A stretch of DNA of 64,000 nt from Rutpela maculata (Eukaryota > Arthropoda > Insecta > Coleoptera > Cerambycidae). A program made the translations under genes and the position numbers. Positions 1 through 12,849 of this stretch are shown here, one piece after another (the first letter of the stretch is position 1; every line of letters begins with the position of its first letter). The stretch spans positions 47,878,842 through 47,942,841 of the forward strand of contig OW386294.2 in the NCBI GenBank assembly GCA_936432065.2. The letters are read 5' to 3'. Under the pieces are notes generated by a model, which worked only from the letters and a program-made list of their open reading frames with translations, made no database searches and had not been told where the DNA came from.

Positions 1-3000
1 TACCCCTAAAAAGGGAGTTGGGGGGCTCAAATTTTATAGGAAGAAGAACCTTTGATAGATAATTAAGGGATTCTAGTATGAACGTTCTAATTGAATTCTA
101 TACCCCCGGTCAATGGTTTTTTCTGAAAAATTACAAGAGTAAAGTACCCCTAAAAAGGGAGTTGGGGGAATCAAATTTTATAGAAAGACGAACCTTTGAT
201 AGCTAATTAAGGGATTCTAGTATGAACGTTCTAATTGAATTCTATACCCCCGGTCAATGGTTTTTTCTGAAAAATTACAAGAGTTAAGTACCCCTAAAAA
301 ATGGTTGGGGGGCTCAAATTTCATGAAGTGATGTATTCTTTAGAGATAGTTAAAAGTCTATAATATGAATGCTCTAAAACGACTCTATACCCCCGGTCAA
401 TGAGATTTTCTGAAAAATTACAAGAGTAAAGTACCCCTAAAAATGGAGTTGAGGGGCTCAAATTTTATAGGAAGATGAACCTTTTATAGATAGTCAAGGG
501 GTTCTAGTATGAACGTTCTAATTGAATTCTATACCCCCCGTCAATGGTTTTTTCTGAAAAATTACAAGAGTAAAGTACCCCTAAAAATGGAGTTGGGGGG
601 CTCAAATTTTATAGGAAGATGAATCTTTTATAGATAGTCAAGGGATTCTAGTATGAACGTTCTAATTGAATTCTATACCCCCGGTCAATGTTTTTTTCTG
701 AAAAATTACAAGAGTAAAGTACCTCTAAAAAAAGGGTTGGGGGGCTCAAATTTTATGAAGAGATGTATTCTTTAGAGGTAGTTAATAGTCTATAATATGA
801 GTGCTCTAAAACGACTCTATACCCCCGGTCAATGAGATTATCTGAAAAATTACAAGAGTAAAGTACCTCTAAAAAAAGGGTTGGGGGGCTCAAATTTTAT
901 GAAGAGATGTATTCTTTAGAGGTAGTTAATAGTCTATAATATGAGTGCTCTAAAAAGACTCTATACCCCCGGTCAATGAGATTTTCTGAAAAATTACAAG
1001 AGTGAAGTACCCCTAAAAAGGGAGTTGGGGGGCTCAAATTTTATAGGAAGATAAATCTTTTATAGATAGTCAAGGGATTCTAGTATGAACGTTCTAATTG
1101 AATTCTATACCCCCGGTCAATGGTTTTTTCTGAAAAATTACAAGAGTAAAGTACCCCTAAAAAAAGAGTTGGGGGGCTCAAATTTTATGAGGAGATGTAT
1201 TCTTTAGATATAGTAAAAATTTTATGATATGAGTGCTCTAAAACGACTCTATACCCCTGGTCAATGAGATTTTTGAAAAATTACAAGAGTAAAGTACCCC
1301 TAAAAAGGGAGTTGGGGAGCTCAAATTTTATAGGAAGAAAAACCTGTGATAGATAATTAAGGGATTCTAGTATGAACGTTCTAATTGAATTCTATACCCC
1401 CGGTCAATGGTTTTTTCTGAAAAATTACAAGAGTAAAGTACCCCTGAAAAGGGAGTTGGGGGGCTCAAATTTTATAGGAAGAAGAACCTTTGATAGATAA
1501 TTAAGGGATTCTAGTATGAACGTTCTAATTGAATTCTATACCCCCGGTCAATGAGATGTTCTGAAAAATTACAAGAGTAAAGTACCCCTAAAAAGGGAGT
1601 TGGGGGTCTCAACTTTTATAGGAAGAAGAACCTTTGATAGATAATTAAGGGATTCTAGTATGAACGTTCTAATTGAATTCTATACCCCCGGTCAATGGTT
1701 TTTTCTGAAAAATTACAAGAGTAAAGTATCCCTAAAAAATGGGTTGGGGGGCTCAAATTTCACGAAGAGATGTATTCTTTAGAGATAGTTAAAAGTCTAT
1801 AATATGAATACTCTAAAACGACTCTATACCCCCGGTCAATGAGATTTTCTGAAAAATTACAAGAGTAAAGTACCCCTGAAAAGGGAGTTGGGGGGCTCAA
1901 ATTTTATAGGAAGAAGAACCTTTGATAGATAATTAAGGGATTCTAGTATGAATGTTCTAATTGAATTCTATACCCCCGGTCAATGAGATTTTCTGAAAAA
2001 TTACAAGAGTAAAGTACCCCTAAAAAGGGAGTTGGGGGTCTCAACTTCTATAGGAAGAAGAACCTTTGATAGATAATTAAGGGATTCTAGTATGAACGTT
2101 CTAATTGAATTCTATACCCCCGGTCAATGATTTTTTCTGAAAAATTACAAGAGTAAAGTACCCCTATAAAGGGAGTTGGGGGAATCAAATTTTATAGAAA
2201 GACGAACCTTTGATAGCTAATTAAGGGATTCTAGTATGAACGTTCTAATTGAATTCTATACCCCCGGTCAATGGCTTTTTCTGAAAAATTACAAGAGTTA
2301 AGTACCCCTAAAAAATGGTTGGGGGGCTCAAATTTCATGAAGAGATGTATTCTTTAGAGATAGTTAAAAGTCTATAATACGAATGCTCTAAAACGACTCT
2401 ATACCCCCGGTCAATGAGATTTTCTGAAAAATGACAAGAGTAAAGTACCCCTAAAAAGGGAGTTGGGGGGCTCAAATTTTATAGGAAGAAGAACCTTTGA
2501 TAGATAATTAAGGGATTCTAGTATGAACGTTCTAATTGAATTCTATACCCCCGGTCAATGGTTTTTTCTGAAAAATTACAAGAGTAAAGTACCCCTAAAA
2601 AGGGAGTTGGGGGAATCAAATTTTATAGAAAGACGAACCTTTGATAGCTAATTAAGGGATTCTAGTATGAACGTTCTAATTGAATTCTATACCCCCGGTC
2701 AATGGTTTTTTCTGAAAAATTACAAGAGTTAAGTACCCCTAAAAAATGGTTGGGGGGCTCAAATTTCATGAAGTGATGTATTCTTTAGAGATAGTTAAAA
2801 GTCTATAATATGAATGCTCTAAAACGACTCTATACCCCCGGTCAATGAGATTTTCTGAAAAATTACAAGAGTAAAGTACCCCTAAAAATGGAGTTGAGGG
2901 GCTCAAATTTTATAGGAAGATGAACCTTTTATAGATAGTCAAGGGGTTCTAGTATGAACGTTCTAATTGAATTCTATACCCCCCGTCAATGGTTTTTTCT

Positions 3001-6000
3001 GAAAAATTACAAGAGTAAAGTACCCCTAAAAATGGAGTTGGGGGGCTCAAATTTTATAGGAAGATGAATCTTTTATAGATAGTCAAGGGATTCTAGTATG
3101 AACGTTCTAATTGAATTCTATACCCCCGGTCAATGTTTTTTTCTGAAAAATTACAAGAGTAAAGTACCTCTAAAAAAAGGGTTGGGGGGCTCAAATTTTA
3201 TGAAGAGATGTATTCTTTAGAGGTAGTTAATAGTCTATAATATGAGTGCTCTAAAACGACTCTATACCCCCGGTCAATGAGATTATCTGAAAAATTACAA
3301 GAGTAAAGTACCTCTAAAAAAAGGGTTGGGGGGCTCAAATTTTACGAAGAGATGTATTCTTTAGAGGTAGTTAATAGTCTATAATATGAGTGCTCTAAAA
3401 AGACTCTATACCCCCGGTCAATGAGATTTTCTGAAAAATTACAAGAGTGAAGTACCCCTAAAAAGGGAGTTGGGGGGCTCAAATTTTATAGGAAGATAAA
3501 TCTTTTATAGATAGTTAAGGGATTCTAGTATGAACGTTCTAATTGAATTCTATACCCCCGGTCAATGGTTTTTTCTGAAAAATTACGAGAGTAAAGTACC
3601 CCTAAAAAAAGGGTTGGGGGGGCTCAAATTCCACGAAGAGATGTATTCTTTAGAGATAGTTAATACTCTATAATATGAGTGCTCTAAAACGACTCTATAC
3701 CCCCGGTCAATGAGATTTTCTGAAAAATTACAAGAGTAAACTACCCCTAAAAAGGGAGTTGGGGGGCTCAAATTTTATAGGAAGATAAACCTTTTATAGA
3801 TAGTTAAGGGATTCTAGTATGAAATTTCTAATTGAATTCTATACCCCCGGTCAATGGTTTTTTCTGAAAAATTACGAGAGTAAAGTACCCCTAAAAATGG
3901 AGTTGGGGGGCTCAAATTTTATGGGAAGATGAACCTTTTATAGATAGTCAAGGGATTCTAGTATGAACGTTCTAATTGAATTCTATACCCCCGGTCAATG
4001 GTTTTTTCTGAAAAATTACAAGAGTAAAGTACCCTTAACAAAAGGGAGATTTTCTGAAAAATTACAAGAGTAAAGTACCCCTAAAAAGGGAGTTGGGGGT
4101 CTCAACTTCTATAGGAAGAAGAACCTTTGATAGATAATTAAGGGATTCTAGTATGAACGTTCTAATTGAATTCTATACCCCCGGTCAATGGTTTTTTCTG
4201 AAAAATTACAAGAGTAAAGTACCCCTATAAAGGGAGTTGGGGGAATCAAATTTTATAGAAAGACGAACCTTTGATAGCTAATTAAGGGATTCTAGTATGA
4301 ACGTTCTAATTGAATTCTATACCCCCGGTCAATGGCTTTTTCTGAAAAATTACAAGAGTTAAGTACCCCTAAAAAATGGTTGGGGGGCTCAAATTTCATG
4401 AAGAGATGTATTCTTTAGAGATAGTTAAAAGTCTATAATACGAATGCTCTAAAACGACTCTATACCCCCGGTCAATGAGATTTTCTGAAAAATGACAAGA
4501 GTAAAGTACCCCTAAAAAGGGAGTTGGGGGGCTCAAATTTTATAGGAAGAAGAACCTTTGATAGATAATTAAGGGATTCTAGTATGAATGTTCTAATTGA
4601 ATTCTATACCCCCGGTCAATGAGATTTTCTGAAAAATTACAAGAGTAAAGTACCCCTAAAAAGGGAGTTGGGGGTCTCAACTTCTATAGGAAGAAGAACC
4701 TTTGATAGATAATTAAGGGATTCTAGTATGAACGTTCTAATTGAATTCTATACCCCCGGTCAATGGTTTTTTCTGAAAAATTACAAGAGTAAAGTACCCC
4801 TATAAAGGGAGTTGGGGGAATCAAATTTTATAGAAAGACGAACCTTTGATAGCTAATTAAGGGATTCTAGTATGAACGTTCTAATTGAATTCTATACCCC
4901 CGGTCAATGGCTTTTTCTGAAAAATTACAAGAGTTAAGTACCCCTAAAAAATGGTTGGGGGGGCTCAAATTTCATGAAGAGATGTATTCTTTAGAGATAG
5001 TTAAAAGTCTATAATACGAATGCTCTAAAACGACTCTATACCCCCGGTCAATGAGATTTTCTGAAAAATGACAAGAGTAAAGTACCCCTAAAAAGGGAGT
5101 TGGGGGGCTCAAATTTTATAGGAAGAAGAACCTTTGATAGATAATTAAGGGATTCTAGTATGAACGTTCTAATTGAATTCTATACCCCCGGTCAATGGTT
5201 TTTTCTGAAAAATTACAAGAGTAAAGTACCCCTAAAAAGGGAGTTGGGGGAATCAAATTTTATAGAAAGACGAACCTTTGATAGCTAATTAAGGGATTCT
5301 AGTATGAACGTTCTAATTGAATTCTATACCCCCGGTCAATGGTTTTTTCTGAAAAATTACAAGAGTTAAGTACCCCTAAAAAATGGTTGGGGGGCTCAAA
5401 TTTCATGAAGTGATGTATTCTTTAGAGATAGTTAAAAGTCTATAATATGAATGCTCTAAAACGACTCTATACCCCCGGTCAATGAGATTTTCTGAAAAAT
5501 TACAAGAGTAAAGTACCCCTAAAAATGGAGTTGAGGGGCTCAAATTTTATAGGAAGATGAACCTTTTATAGATAGTCAAGGGGTTCTAGTATGAACGTTC
5601 TAATTGAATTCTATACCCCCCGTCAATGGTTTTTTCTGAAAAATTACAAGAGTAAAGTACCCCTAAAAATGGAGTTGGGGGGCTCAAATTTTATAGGAAG
5701 ATGAACCTTTTATAGATAGTCAAGGGATTCTAGTATGAACGTTCTAATTGAATTCTATACCCCCGGTCAATGGTTTTTTCTGAAAAATTACAAGAGTAAA
5801 GTACCTCTAAAAAAAGGGTTGGGGGGCTCAAATTTTATGAAGAGATGTATTCTTTAGAGGTAGTTAATAGTCTATAATATGAGTGCTCTAAAACTACTCT
5901 ATACCCCCGGTCAATGAGATTATCTGAAAAATTACAAGAGTAAAGTACCTCTAAAAAAAGGGTTGGGGGGCTCAAATTTTATGAAGAGATGTATTCTTTA

Positions 6001-8408
6001 GAGGTAGTTAATAGTCTATAATATGAGTGCTCTAAAAAGACTCTATACCCCCGGTCAATGAGATTTTCTGAAAAATTACAAGAGTGAAGTACCCCTAAAA
6101 AGGGAGTTGGGGGGCTCAAATTTTATAGGAAGATAAATCTTTTATAGATAGTTAAGGGATTCTAGTATGAACGTTCTAATTGAATTCTATACCCCCGGTC
6201 AATGGTTTTTTCTGAAAAATTACGAGAGTAAAGTACCCCTAAAAAAAGGGTTGGGGGGCTCAAATTCCACGAAGAGATGTATTCTTTAGAGATAGTTAAT
6301 ACTCTATAATATGAGTGCTCTAAAACGACTCTATACCCCCGGTCAATGAGATTTTCTGAAAAATTACAAGAGTAAACTACCCCTAAAAAGGGAGTTGGGG
6401 GGCTCAAATTTTATAGGAAGATAAACCTTTTATAGATAGTTAAGGGATTCTAGTATGAAATTTCTAATTGAATTCTATACCCCCGGTCAATGGTTTTTTC
6501 TGAAAAATTACGAGAGTAAAGTACCCCTAAAAATGGAGTTGGGGGGCTCAAATTTTATGGGAAGATGAACCTTTTATAGATAGTCAAGGGATTCTAGTAT
6601 GAACGTTCTAATTGAATTCTATACCCCCGGTCAATGGTTTTTTCTGAAAAATTACAAGAGTAAAGTACCCTTAACAAAAGGGAGATTTTCTGAAAAATTA
6701 CAAGAGTAAAGTACCCCTAAAAAGGGAGTTGGGGGTCTCAACTTCTATAGGAAGAAGAACCTTTGATAGATAATTAAGGGATTCTAGTATGAACGTTCTA
6801 ATTGAATTCTATACCCCCGGTCAATGGTTTTTTCTGAAAAATTACAAGAGTAAAGTACCCCTATAAAGGGAGTTGGGGGAATCAAATTTTATAGAAAGAC
6901 GAACCTTTGATAGCTAATTAAGGGATTCTAGTATGAACGTTCTAATTGAATTCTATACCCCCGGTCAATGGCTTTTTCTGAAAAATTACAAGAGTTAAGT
7001 ACCCCTAAAAAATGGTTGGGGGGCTCAAATTTCATGAAGAGATGTATTCTTTAGAGATAGTTAAAAGTCTATAATACGAATGCTCTAAAACGACTCTATA
7101 CCCCCGGTCAATGAGATTTTCTGAAAAATGACAAGAGTAAAGTACCCCTAAAAAGGGAGTTGGGGGGCTTAAATTTTATAGGAAGAAGAACCTTTGATAG
7201 ATAATTAAGGGATTCTAGTATGAACGTTCTAATTGAATTCTATACCCCCGGTCAATGGTTTTTTCTGAAAAATTACAAGAGTAAAGTACCCCTAAAAAGG
7301 GAGTTGGGGGAATCAAATTTTATAGAAAGACGAACCTTTGATAGCTAATTAAGGGATTCTAGTATGAACGTTCTAATTGAATTCTATACCCCCGGTCAAT
7401 GGTTTTTTCTGAAAAATTACAAGAGTTAAGTACCCCTAAAAAATGGTTGGGGGGCTCAAATTTCATGAAGTGATGTATTCTTTAGAGATAGTTAAAAGTC
7501 TATAATATGAATGCTCTAAAACGACTCTATACCCCCGGTCAATGAGATTTTCTGAAAAATTACAAGAGTAAAGTACCCCTAAAAATGGAGTTGAGGGGCT
7601 CAAATTTTATAGGAAGATGAACCTTTTATAGATAGTCAAGGGGTTCTGGTATGAACGTTCTAATTGAATTCTATACCCCCGGTCAATGGTTTTTTCTGAA
7701 AAATTACAAGAGTAAAGTACCCCTAAAAATGGAGTTGGGGGGCTCAAATTTTATAGGAAGATGAATCTTTTATAGATAGTCAAGGGATTCTAGTATGAAC
7801 GTTCTAATTGAATTCTATACCCCCGGTCAATGGTTTTTTCTGAAAAATTACAAGAGTAAAGTACCTCTAAAAAAAGGGTTGGGGGGCTCAAATTTTATGA
7901 AGAGATGTATTCTTTAGAGGTAGTTAATAGTCTATAATATGAGTGCTCTAAAACGACTCTATACCCCCGGTCAATGAGATTTTCTGAAAAATTACAAGAG
8001 TGAAGTACCCCTAAAAAGGGAGTTGGGGGCCTCAAATTTTATAGGAAGATAAATCTTTTATAGATAGTTAAGGGATTCTAGTATGAACGTTCTAATTGAA
8101 TTCTATACCCCCGGTCAATGGTTTTTTCTGAAAAATTACAAGAGTAAAGTACCCCTAAAAAAAGGGGGGCTCAAATTCCACGAAGAGATGTATTCTTTAG
8201 AGATAGTTAATAGTCTATAATATGAGTGCTCTAAAACGAGTCTATACCCCCGGTCAATGAGATTTTCTGAAAAATTACAAGAGTAAACTACCCGTAAAAA
8301 GGGAGTTGGGGGGCTCAAATTTTATAGGAAGATAAACCTTTTATAGATAGTTAAGGGATTCTAGTATGAACGTTCTAATTGAATTCGATACCCCCGGTCA
8401 ATGGGTTT
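1..8408. repeat. 144-bp satellite array with two monomer types
   Basis: The conserved box TACCCCTAAAAAGGGAGTTG recurs at 1, 145, 289, 432 and 576, giving a period of 143-144 bp and about 58 monomers. Every monomer shares a second box, TATACCCCCGGTCAATG, and a third, CTGAAAAATTACAAGAGT. Between them lies one of two variants. Type A has ATAGGAAGAAGAACC and GGGATTCTAGTATGAACG. Type B has GATGTATTCTTTAGAG and CTATAATATGAGTGCTC. The array runs off the left edge of the window and ends at a partial monomer at 8408, where the sequence turns into unrelated AT-rich DNA. Short open frames inside it repeat with the monomer and are not genes. Confidence 0.97.
145..7286. repeat. Higher-order repeat units inside the satellite
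   Basis: A distinctive A monomer (GGGGGAATC plus TAGAAAGACG) followed by a B monomer with GAAGTGATG and an A monomer with GTTGAGGGGC recurs in the same order from 145, 2590, 5227 and 7287. The shifts are about 2445, 2637 and 2060 bp. A truncated monomer (CCCTTAACAAAAGGGAG running straight into GATTTTCTG) sits at about 4031 and again at about 6667, which confirms duplication of a 2.64-kb block. Unit lengths differ, as expected from unequal exchange. Confidence 0.85.
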
Positions 8409-8671
8409 TTGTTCTGGTCAATAAATTAGATTTTCCCCCTCGTCTATAATGTAACTATAGATTGGACTATATAATCCATTGTAATTTCTGTAAGAATTTT
8501 ATTTTTCATATATTGTTATGTAATATGTCTTATAATTTTATATGTAAGTCATTTGTTCGTTATTATTTTATTAAATATTCCTTTTTTATTGTTTTATTTA
8601 TCACTTCTACTACTAGGTATATATCGTTAGAGTAAACTGAAATGGTCAGTTACGTCCAACTTGTACTTATA
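8409..8671. other. AT-rich spacer, nothing recognised
   Basis: About 260 bp between the end of the satellite and the first foldback element. It is low-complexity AT-rich DNA with no open frame or repeat that I can identify. Confidence 0.6.
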
Positions 8672-9720
8672 CTACGGGAGCCCACGTGCACCCCCGATCC
8701 TTGGGGAAAATGTTTTTCATAAAGATTAAAACCTAAGGAACAATTTAAGACATGTCCTAAAAAAAAATTGGCTGCACTTTCAAAATGGTGTCCGTTAAAA
8801 AAAAAATTGCAAATATGGTTTTTGTCATTTAACACAAAAACTAAAAAAGATGGAGAAAAACTTTCTGCAAGTGCATAAAATTTTCTACAATTTTGTTCCT
8901 ATACAATATTTGGATAGGAGTTACCATTTTCCATATAAATGATTCAGCTCTTAAAATAAAATATAAAACGTAATACTACGGGAGCCCACCCTAACTGTCC
9001 GTGCACTCCCGATCCTTGGGGACAATGTTTTTCATAAAGATTAAAGCTTAAGGAACAATTTAAGACATGTCCTAAAAAAAAACTTTCAAAATGGCATCCG
9101 TCTAAAAAAAAATGCAATTGTTTTTGTCATTTAACACAAAAACTAAAAAAGATGGAGAAAAACTTTCTGCACAAAAAACAAAGTGCATAAAATTTTCTAT
9201 AATTTTCCTATTTGGATAGGAGTTACCATTTTCCAGATATCATTTTTATCGTTTTCGAGATAAATGTCTGCAAATTACATTATTATTTTTTTTTTCAGTT
9301 TATTTTATTTTTTGTTATGTTAATAATATAAAGTTCTGTTATACGCCTTACAATAATTGTCACAGTTATTTCCTCTAAGTGATTTACAGATATATGAATT
9401 TCTATGTTTTCTTAAATTTGGACTCATTTATCTGGAAAATGGTACCTCCTATCAAAATATTGTATAGGAACAAAATTGTAGAAAATTTTATGCACGTTGT
9501 TTTCTGTGAAAAAAGTTTTTGCCCATCTTTTTTAGTTTTGTGTTAAATGACAAAAACAACATTGACAACAGTTTTTTTTTAACATATAGCCGCCATCTTG
9601 AAAGTACAGCCAGTTTTTTCTTTTAGAACATCTCTTAAATTGTTCCTTAGACTTTAATCTTTTTGAAAAACATTGTCCCCAAGGATCGGGCGGGGGGTAC
9701 AGCTAGGGAGGACTCCCCGA
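8672..9720. mobile_element. Foldback/MITE-like element with 0.3-kb arms
   Basis: The block at 8672-8960 starts GGGAGCCCACGTGCAC and includes CCGATCCTTGGGG and CACAAAAACTAAAAAAGATGG. It is repeated directly at about 8972-9235 and again in inverted orientation at about 9425-9720, where CCCCAAGGATCGGG is the reverse complement of the start. This gives two direct copies and one inverted copy of a ~290-bp unit, with imperfect identity. The copies share the motif for TTTCATAAAGATTAAA and a stretch around TTTGTCATTTAACACA. No transposase is encoded. The only open frame (8650-8835, minus) is short and repeat-derived. No target duplication could be identified. Confidence 0.75.
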
Positions 9721-10599
9721 CTATTAGGTACTGCATGTATAACTGAAAGTAAAACAAGATATCTTTACTAATTAAATAATTTATTATCCAAGGTCTATTA
9801 CTTAGTACTTCTAAGAATAATCGAGAAGAAAGTTATAAGTTGTAAAGGTTTATATTGTAACAAAAAATAAATGATTGTAACATAACATATATACTTTATA
9901 TTAATATCTATCTAAGCAATAAAAGTAACATGCATAGTTTATATATAAACTCAAAGGGCTTTTATCATAAGCAGTTTCAGTTTCACATATAGGTTTTAAA
10001 TTATATCCATGCCAAATTTCAAGTTCCTAACTCATCGAGAAGTACCCAAATAATTCACGGGTCAGATAAATATAGATAAAAACTGTTACAATCTTCTTCG
10101 TCTTATATAAGAGTAGAGTGTAACTATGAACATGCTTATGTCTATATTGTTTGAGTACTTTCCGATGAGCTAGGAACTTGAAATTTAGCATGAAGGTAGG
10201 AATTATTTTCCCAAAAAATACAAAAACTTAGAAAAAATCTAAATGGCATGGTTGTACCAATATGGCGTCCAAAATTTGAGTCAAGTCTCACTTAAATAAA
10301 AAATAACAAATACAGGCTTCGAAAAAGGAGACCTTCAGATATAAGATTCTGGTATAGAAAAATTTTTTTTTTGTAAAAGTTACAGCTCTTGAAAAATTGG
10401 TAAGTTGGTAAATTTAGTATATGATTTTCGACTTTTACCTTGAATTTGATGAAAACAATAAGTAAATATCATTATTAAAACAAACCCGATACAACATCTG
10501 AAAGTATATTGTTCAAGATTTAATGTCCGTTCAACAGAATATTATTGATACCTCATTTATTAACTATGTTAACACCATTTGAACTTTAATGTATGAGAG
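9721..10599. other. Intergenic AT-rich stretch, nothing recognised
   Basis: About 880 bp of AT-rich sequence without a supported open frame, repeat or RNA gene. It adjoins the P-like transposase fossil on its right, so part of it may be decayed downstream transposase or 3' sequence. Confidence 0.5.
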
Positions 10600-10602
10600 G
10601 TA

Positions 10603-11067
10603 GAAATAAATTTTTAAAAATGTATGTCCTTCAATGTTAATGTTTAATTCTCTCCACAAACTCATGTTCCCTCCTCCACAGTTGGAAACACAAGCAACGA
10701 CATAATAGATAATTTTTTGCAATTCATTTAATACCTCATCCAGAATGGTTTTGGAAATTTTCTTATCAAAACCAACATAAATTGGTTATTTCCATGGGTC
10801 AATTAACCACTCTGGCCATGATTACTTGCATGTAATTGTGTTTTCCTACTATTTCATCATTTTTTTGGTCATACTCATACGTAGAACATAGTTTTATCTC
10901 ATCATACGAGAGAAGTGTAAGCATTTGCACGTCCGTTTTGTTTAGTCCACAAGTGTCCATAATTCTTAAAACGTCAATTAATATTCCATTTCTTAAATTA
11001 AGAGTACTTGCCAACCGCTATAAAGTAGAAATACCTGGCAACGGGTATTTCAATTTCTGTCTTACAT
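10603..11067 (-). pseudogene. P-element-like (THAP9-type) transposase fragment
   Basis: The minus strand reads KLKYPLPGISTL, then GILIDVLRIMDTCGL, LLSYDEIKLCSTYEYDQKND, HNYMQVIMARV, and further on PIYVGFDKKISKTIL, VVACVSNCGGGNMSLW. This is the order and spacing of the P-element transposase catalytic (RNase H-like) region. 'LSYDE' corresponds to the acidic residue region, and 'VVACVS(D)CGGGN.SLW' is a P-family signature in which the usual acidic residue appears as Asn here. A TAG interrupts 'STL*RLAS', and a frameshift plus a TAA follow 'MARVV', so it is dead. The N-terminal THAP domain is not adjacent. The fragment is cut off near the foldback at 11115. The plus-strand frame over the same DNA is a shadow. 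Confidence 0.8.
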
Positions 11068-11114
11068 ATATATATATATCCCCACATAACAAAATAACGC
11101 AGTGTAAATGCTTT

Positions 11115-12240
11115 GGAAAGGACCCCGCACGTTTCTTATGTAAAATAATGCCCAGTAGATTTGGTTAAAATTGAATTATGTATTTATGAAATCATCCTGA
11201 ATAAAAGTCTCCATGGGAGCAAGGCCGAAAAATTAATAGTTTTTAAGTTATGGAGCTTTGAAGTTGTCTATACGTAGTATATCAAATTCGGAACGAATTA
11301 TGATGTGGCTGAAGAACAGCTCGATTTGACACGAATTTTCAAAATTAGAAATCCAACAAACTAATTAGCTCCTCCCTAGATATGGACCACAATACGAACC
11401 GGAAGTTGCATAATTAAGTCCATTTTTTAGAGTGAAAACTTTTTCAGTCTCAGTATAGACCTGCGTGTTAAGTACGTATAAAGGGTAAATAAGACATTAG
11501 GCACTTAATAAATATAAGATAAATAGATATCCAAGCCTCCTCGCTAGATATGGACCACAATAACACAGTGCTGAAGTGCGACCCAGAAGTTATTAACCCT
11601 ATATACAGACTGCATAAGTTTCAAAATGGACATTAATCATGCAACTTCCGGTTCGCACTTCTGTGCTGTGTTATTGTGGTCTATACCTAGCGAGGGAGCC
11701 TGAAACCCGTTCGTTTACCATGAATACGTAATTATTACGCAGGTCTATATAGACACTGAAATACTTTTCACTCTTCAAAATGGACTTAATTATGCTACTT
11801 CCGCTTTAGACTTCCTGTGTTATTGTGGTCCATATCTAGTGTTGGGGCCTAAAATCCATTTATTTACCCGTTATACCAACTTAATGTGCAAGTCCATACT
11901 AAGACTAAAAAAGTTTTCACTCTAAAAAATGGGCTTAATCATGCAACTTCCGGTTCCTATTGTGGATCATATCTAGGGAGGAGGCTAATTAGTTTGTTGG
12001 ATTTCTAATTTTGAAAATTCGTGTCAAACTCAAGCTGTTCTTCAGCCACATCATAATTCGTTCTGAATTTGATATACCACGGATAGACAACTTCAAAGCT
12101 CCGTAACTTAAAAACTATTAATTTTTCGGCCTTGCTTCCATGGAGACTTTTATTCAGGATGATTTCATAAATAACATATTTCAATTTTAACCAAATCTAC
12201 CGGGCATTATTTTACATAACAAACGTGCGGGGTTCTTTCA
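11115..12240. mobile_element. 1.1-kb foldback element with ~290-bp arms
   Basis: The left arm begins GAAAGGACCCCGCACG at 11115. The right arm ends with its inverted form (CGTGCGGGGTTCTTTC) at about 12240. The arms match imperfectly over about 290 bp (for example CTCCATGGGAGCAAGGCCG against CGGCCTTGCTTCCATGGAG). The central 550 bp holds several further inverted and direct copies of a box around TATGGACCACAATAACACAG and CATGCAACTTCCGGTTC. No coding capacity is seen and no clear target duplication. It lies between the P-like transposase remnant and a coiled-coil pseudogene, both on the minus strand. Confidence 0.85.
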
Positions 12241-12318
12241 TCTACATTCCATCTTGCCTTTGTCTTCTTCTTCAACGAGATTTCAATTTGATTTTTAGTT
12301 AAAAAACTAGAAAGAATT

Positions 12319-12661
12319 TCATTCATATACTTCTATTTTCTTTTGCATATCATTTTCTTTTTGTAGTTTTGCATTTCTTAAATTTATTTCTGCAATTTCT
12401 TCCTGATATTCCTTAATTTGTTTCTTCTCTTTATTACGTTCTATTATCATAGGAACGTTTCAGTTTTTCGAAATCGCTTTCATCACGGGTACCAGGTAGG
12501 TTAGTTATATCTGACAGACAGGTGTTCAAATTCATTAGCATATTGTGCTTCAAGAATATTTTGAATAAATTCACTTTCTTTATTTTGGCTTCTCTATTAA
12601 CTTTCAGTTGCCTTAGCTTCTCCTGACACCTTATTTGGCAGTAAATTTAAATGTGGAACGG
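12319..12661 (-). pseudogene. Broken exon encoding a C-terminal coiled coil
   Basis: A good splice acceptor (minus strand TATTTTCAG) precedes position 12661. Downstream the minus strand encodes MLMNLNTCLSDITNLPGTRD, then FEKLKRSYDN. After a one-base frameshift it reads ERNKEKKQIKEYQEEIAEIN and LRNAKLQKENDMQKKIEVYE, then a stop at 12319. The Lys/Glu-rich heptad pattern is a coiled coil about 40 residues long. Additional stops occur in the first third. I do not recognise the family. C-terminal coils of this kind occur in insect Myb/SANT-like and zeste-like proteins, which is only a guess. Confidence 0.55.
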
Positions 12662-12775
12662 CTGAAAATAAATATGTCATGTTAATTTAAATAATAATTA
12701 AGATAATTATTAAAAAAATTTAAGAAGTTAAAGTTTGTGACAAATTAACAAATAAAATAACATGTTACCTTATTT

Positions 12776-12832
12776 TTTTAGCCTCTTCGGCATAACACCC
12801 ATTACTTTTGCCTGTATTGCGTCTTCATAGTA
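12776..12832 (-). pseudogene. Possible small upstream exon next to the palindrome
   Basis: The minus strand reads YYEDAIQAKVMGVMPKRLKK followed by a stop and AAG|GTAACA, a plausible donor. It lies about 110 bp upstream of the acceptor at 12661. The first codons overlap the TA insertion point of the giant palindromic element, so the exon is interrupted by it. The assignment is weak: it rests on frame and splice-site position only. Confidence 0.3.
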
Positions 12833-12849
12833 CGAAGGCGTAGAAGGGT

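Noticed and set aside
3583..8318. Repeated minus-strand frames beginning MSPPTPFL within the satellite
   Set aside because: They recur with the monomer period and simply read through satellite DNA. There is no domain, and stops vary with monomer mutations.
1..8408. CRISPR-like array
   Set aside because: Monomers are contiguous 144-bp satellite units without short direct repeats and unique spacers, and the surroundings are eukaryotic.
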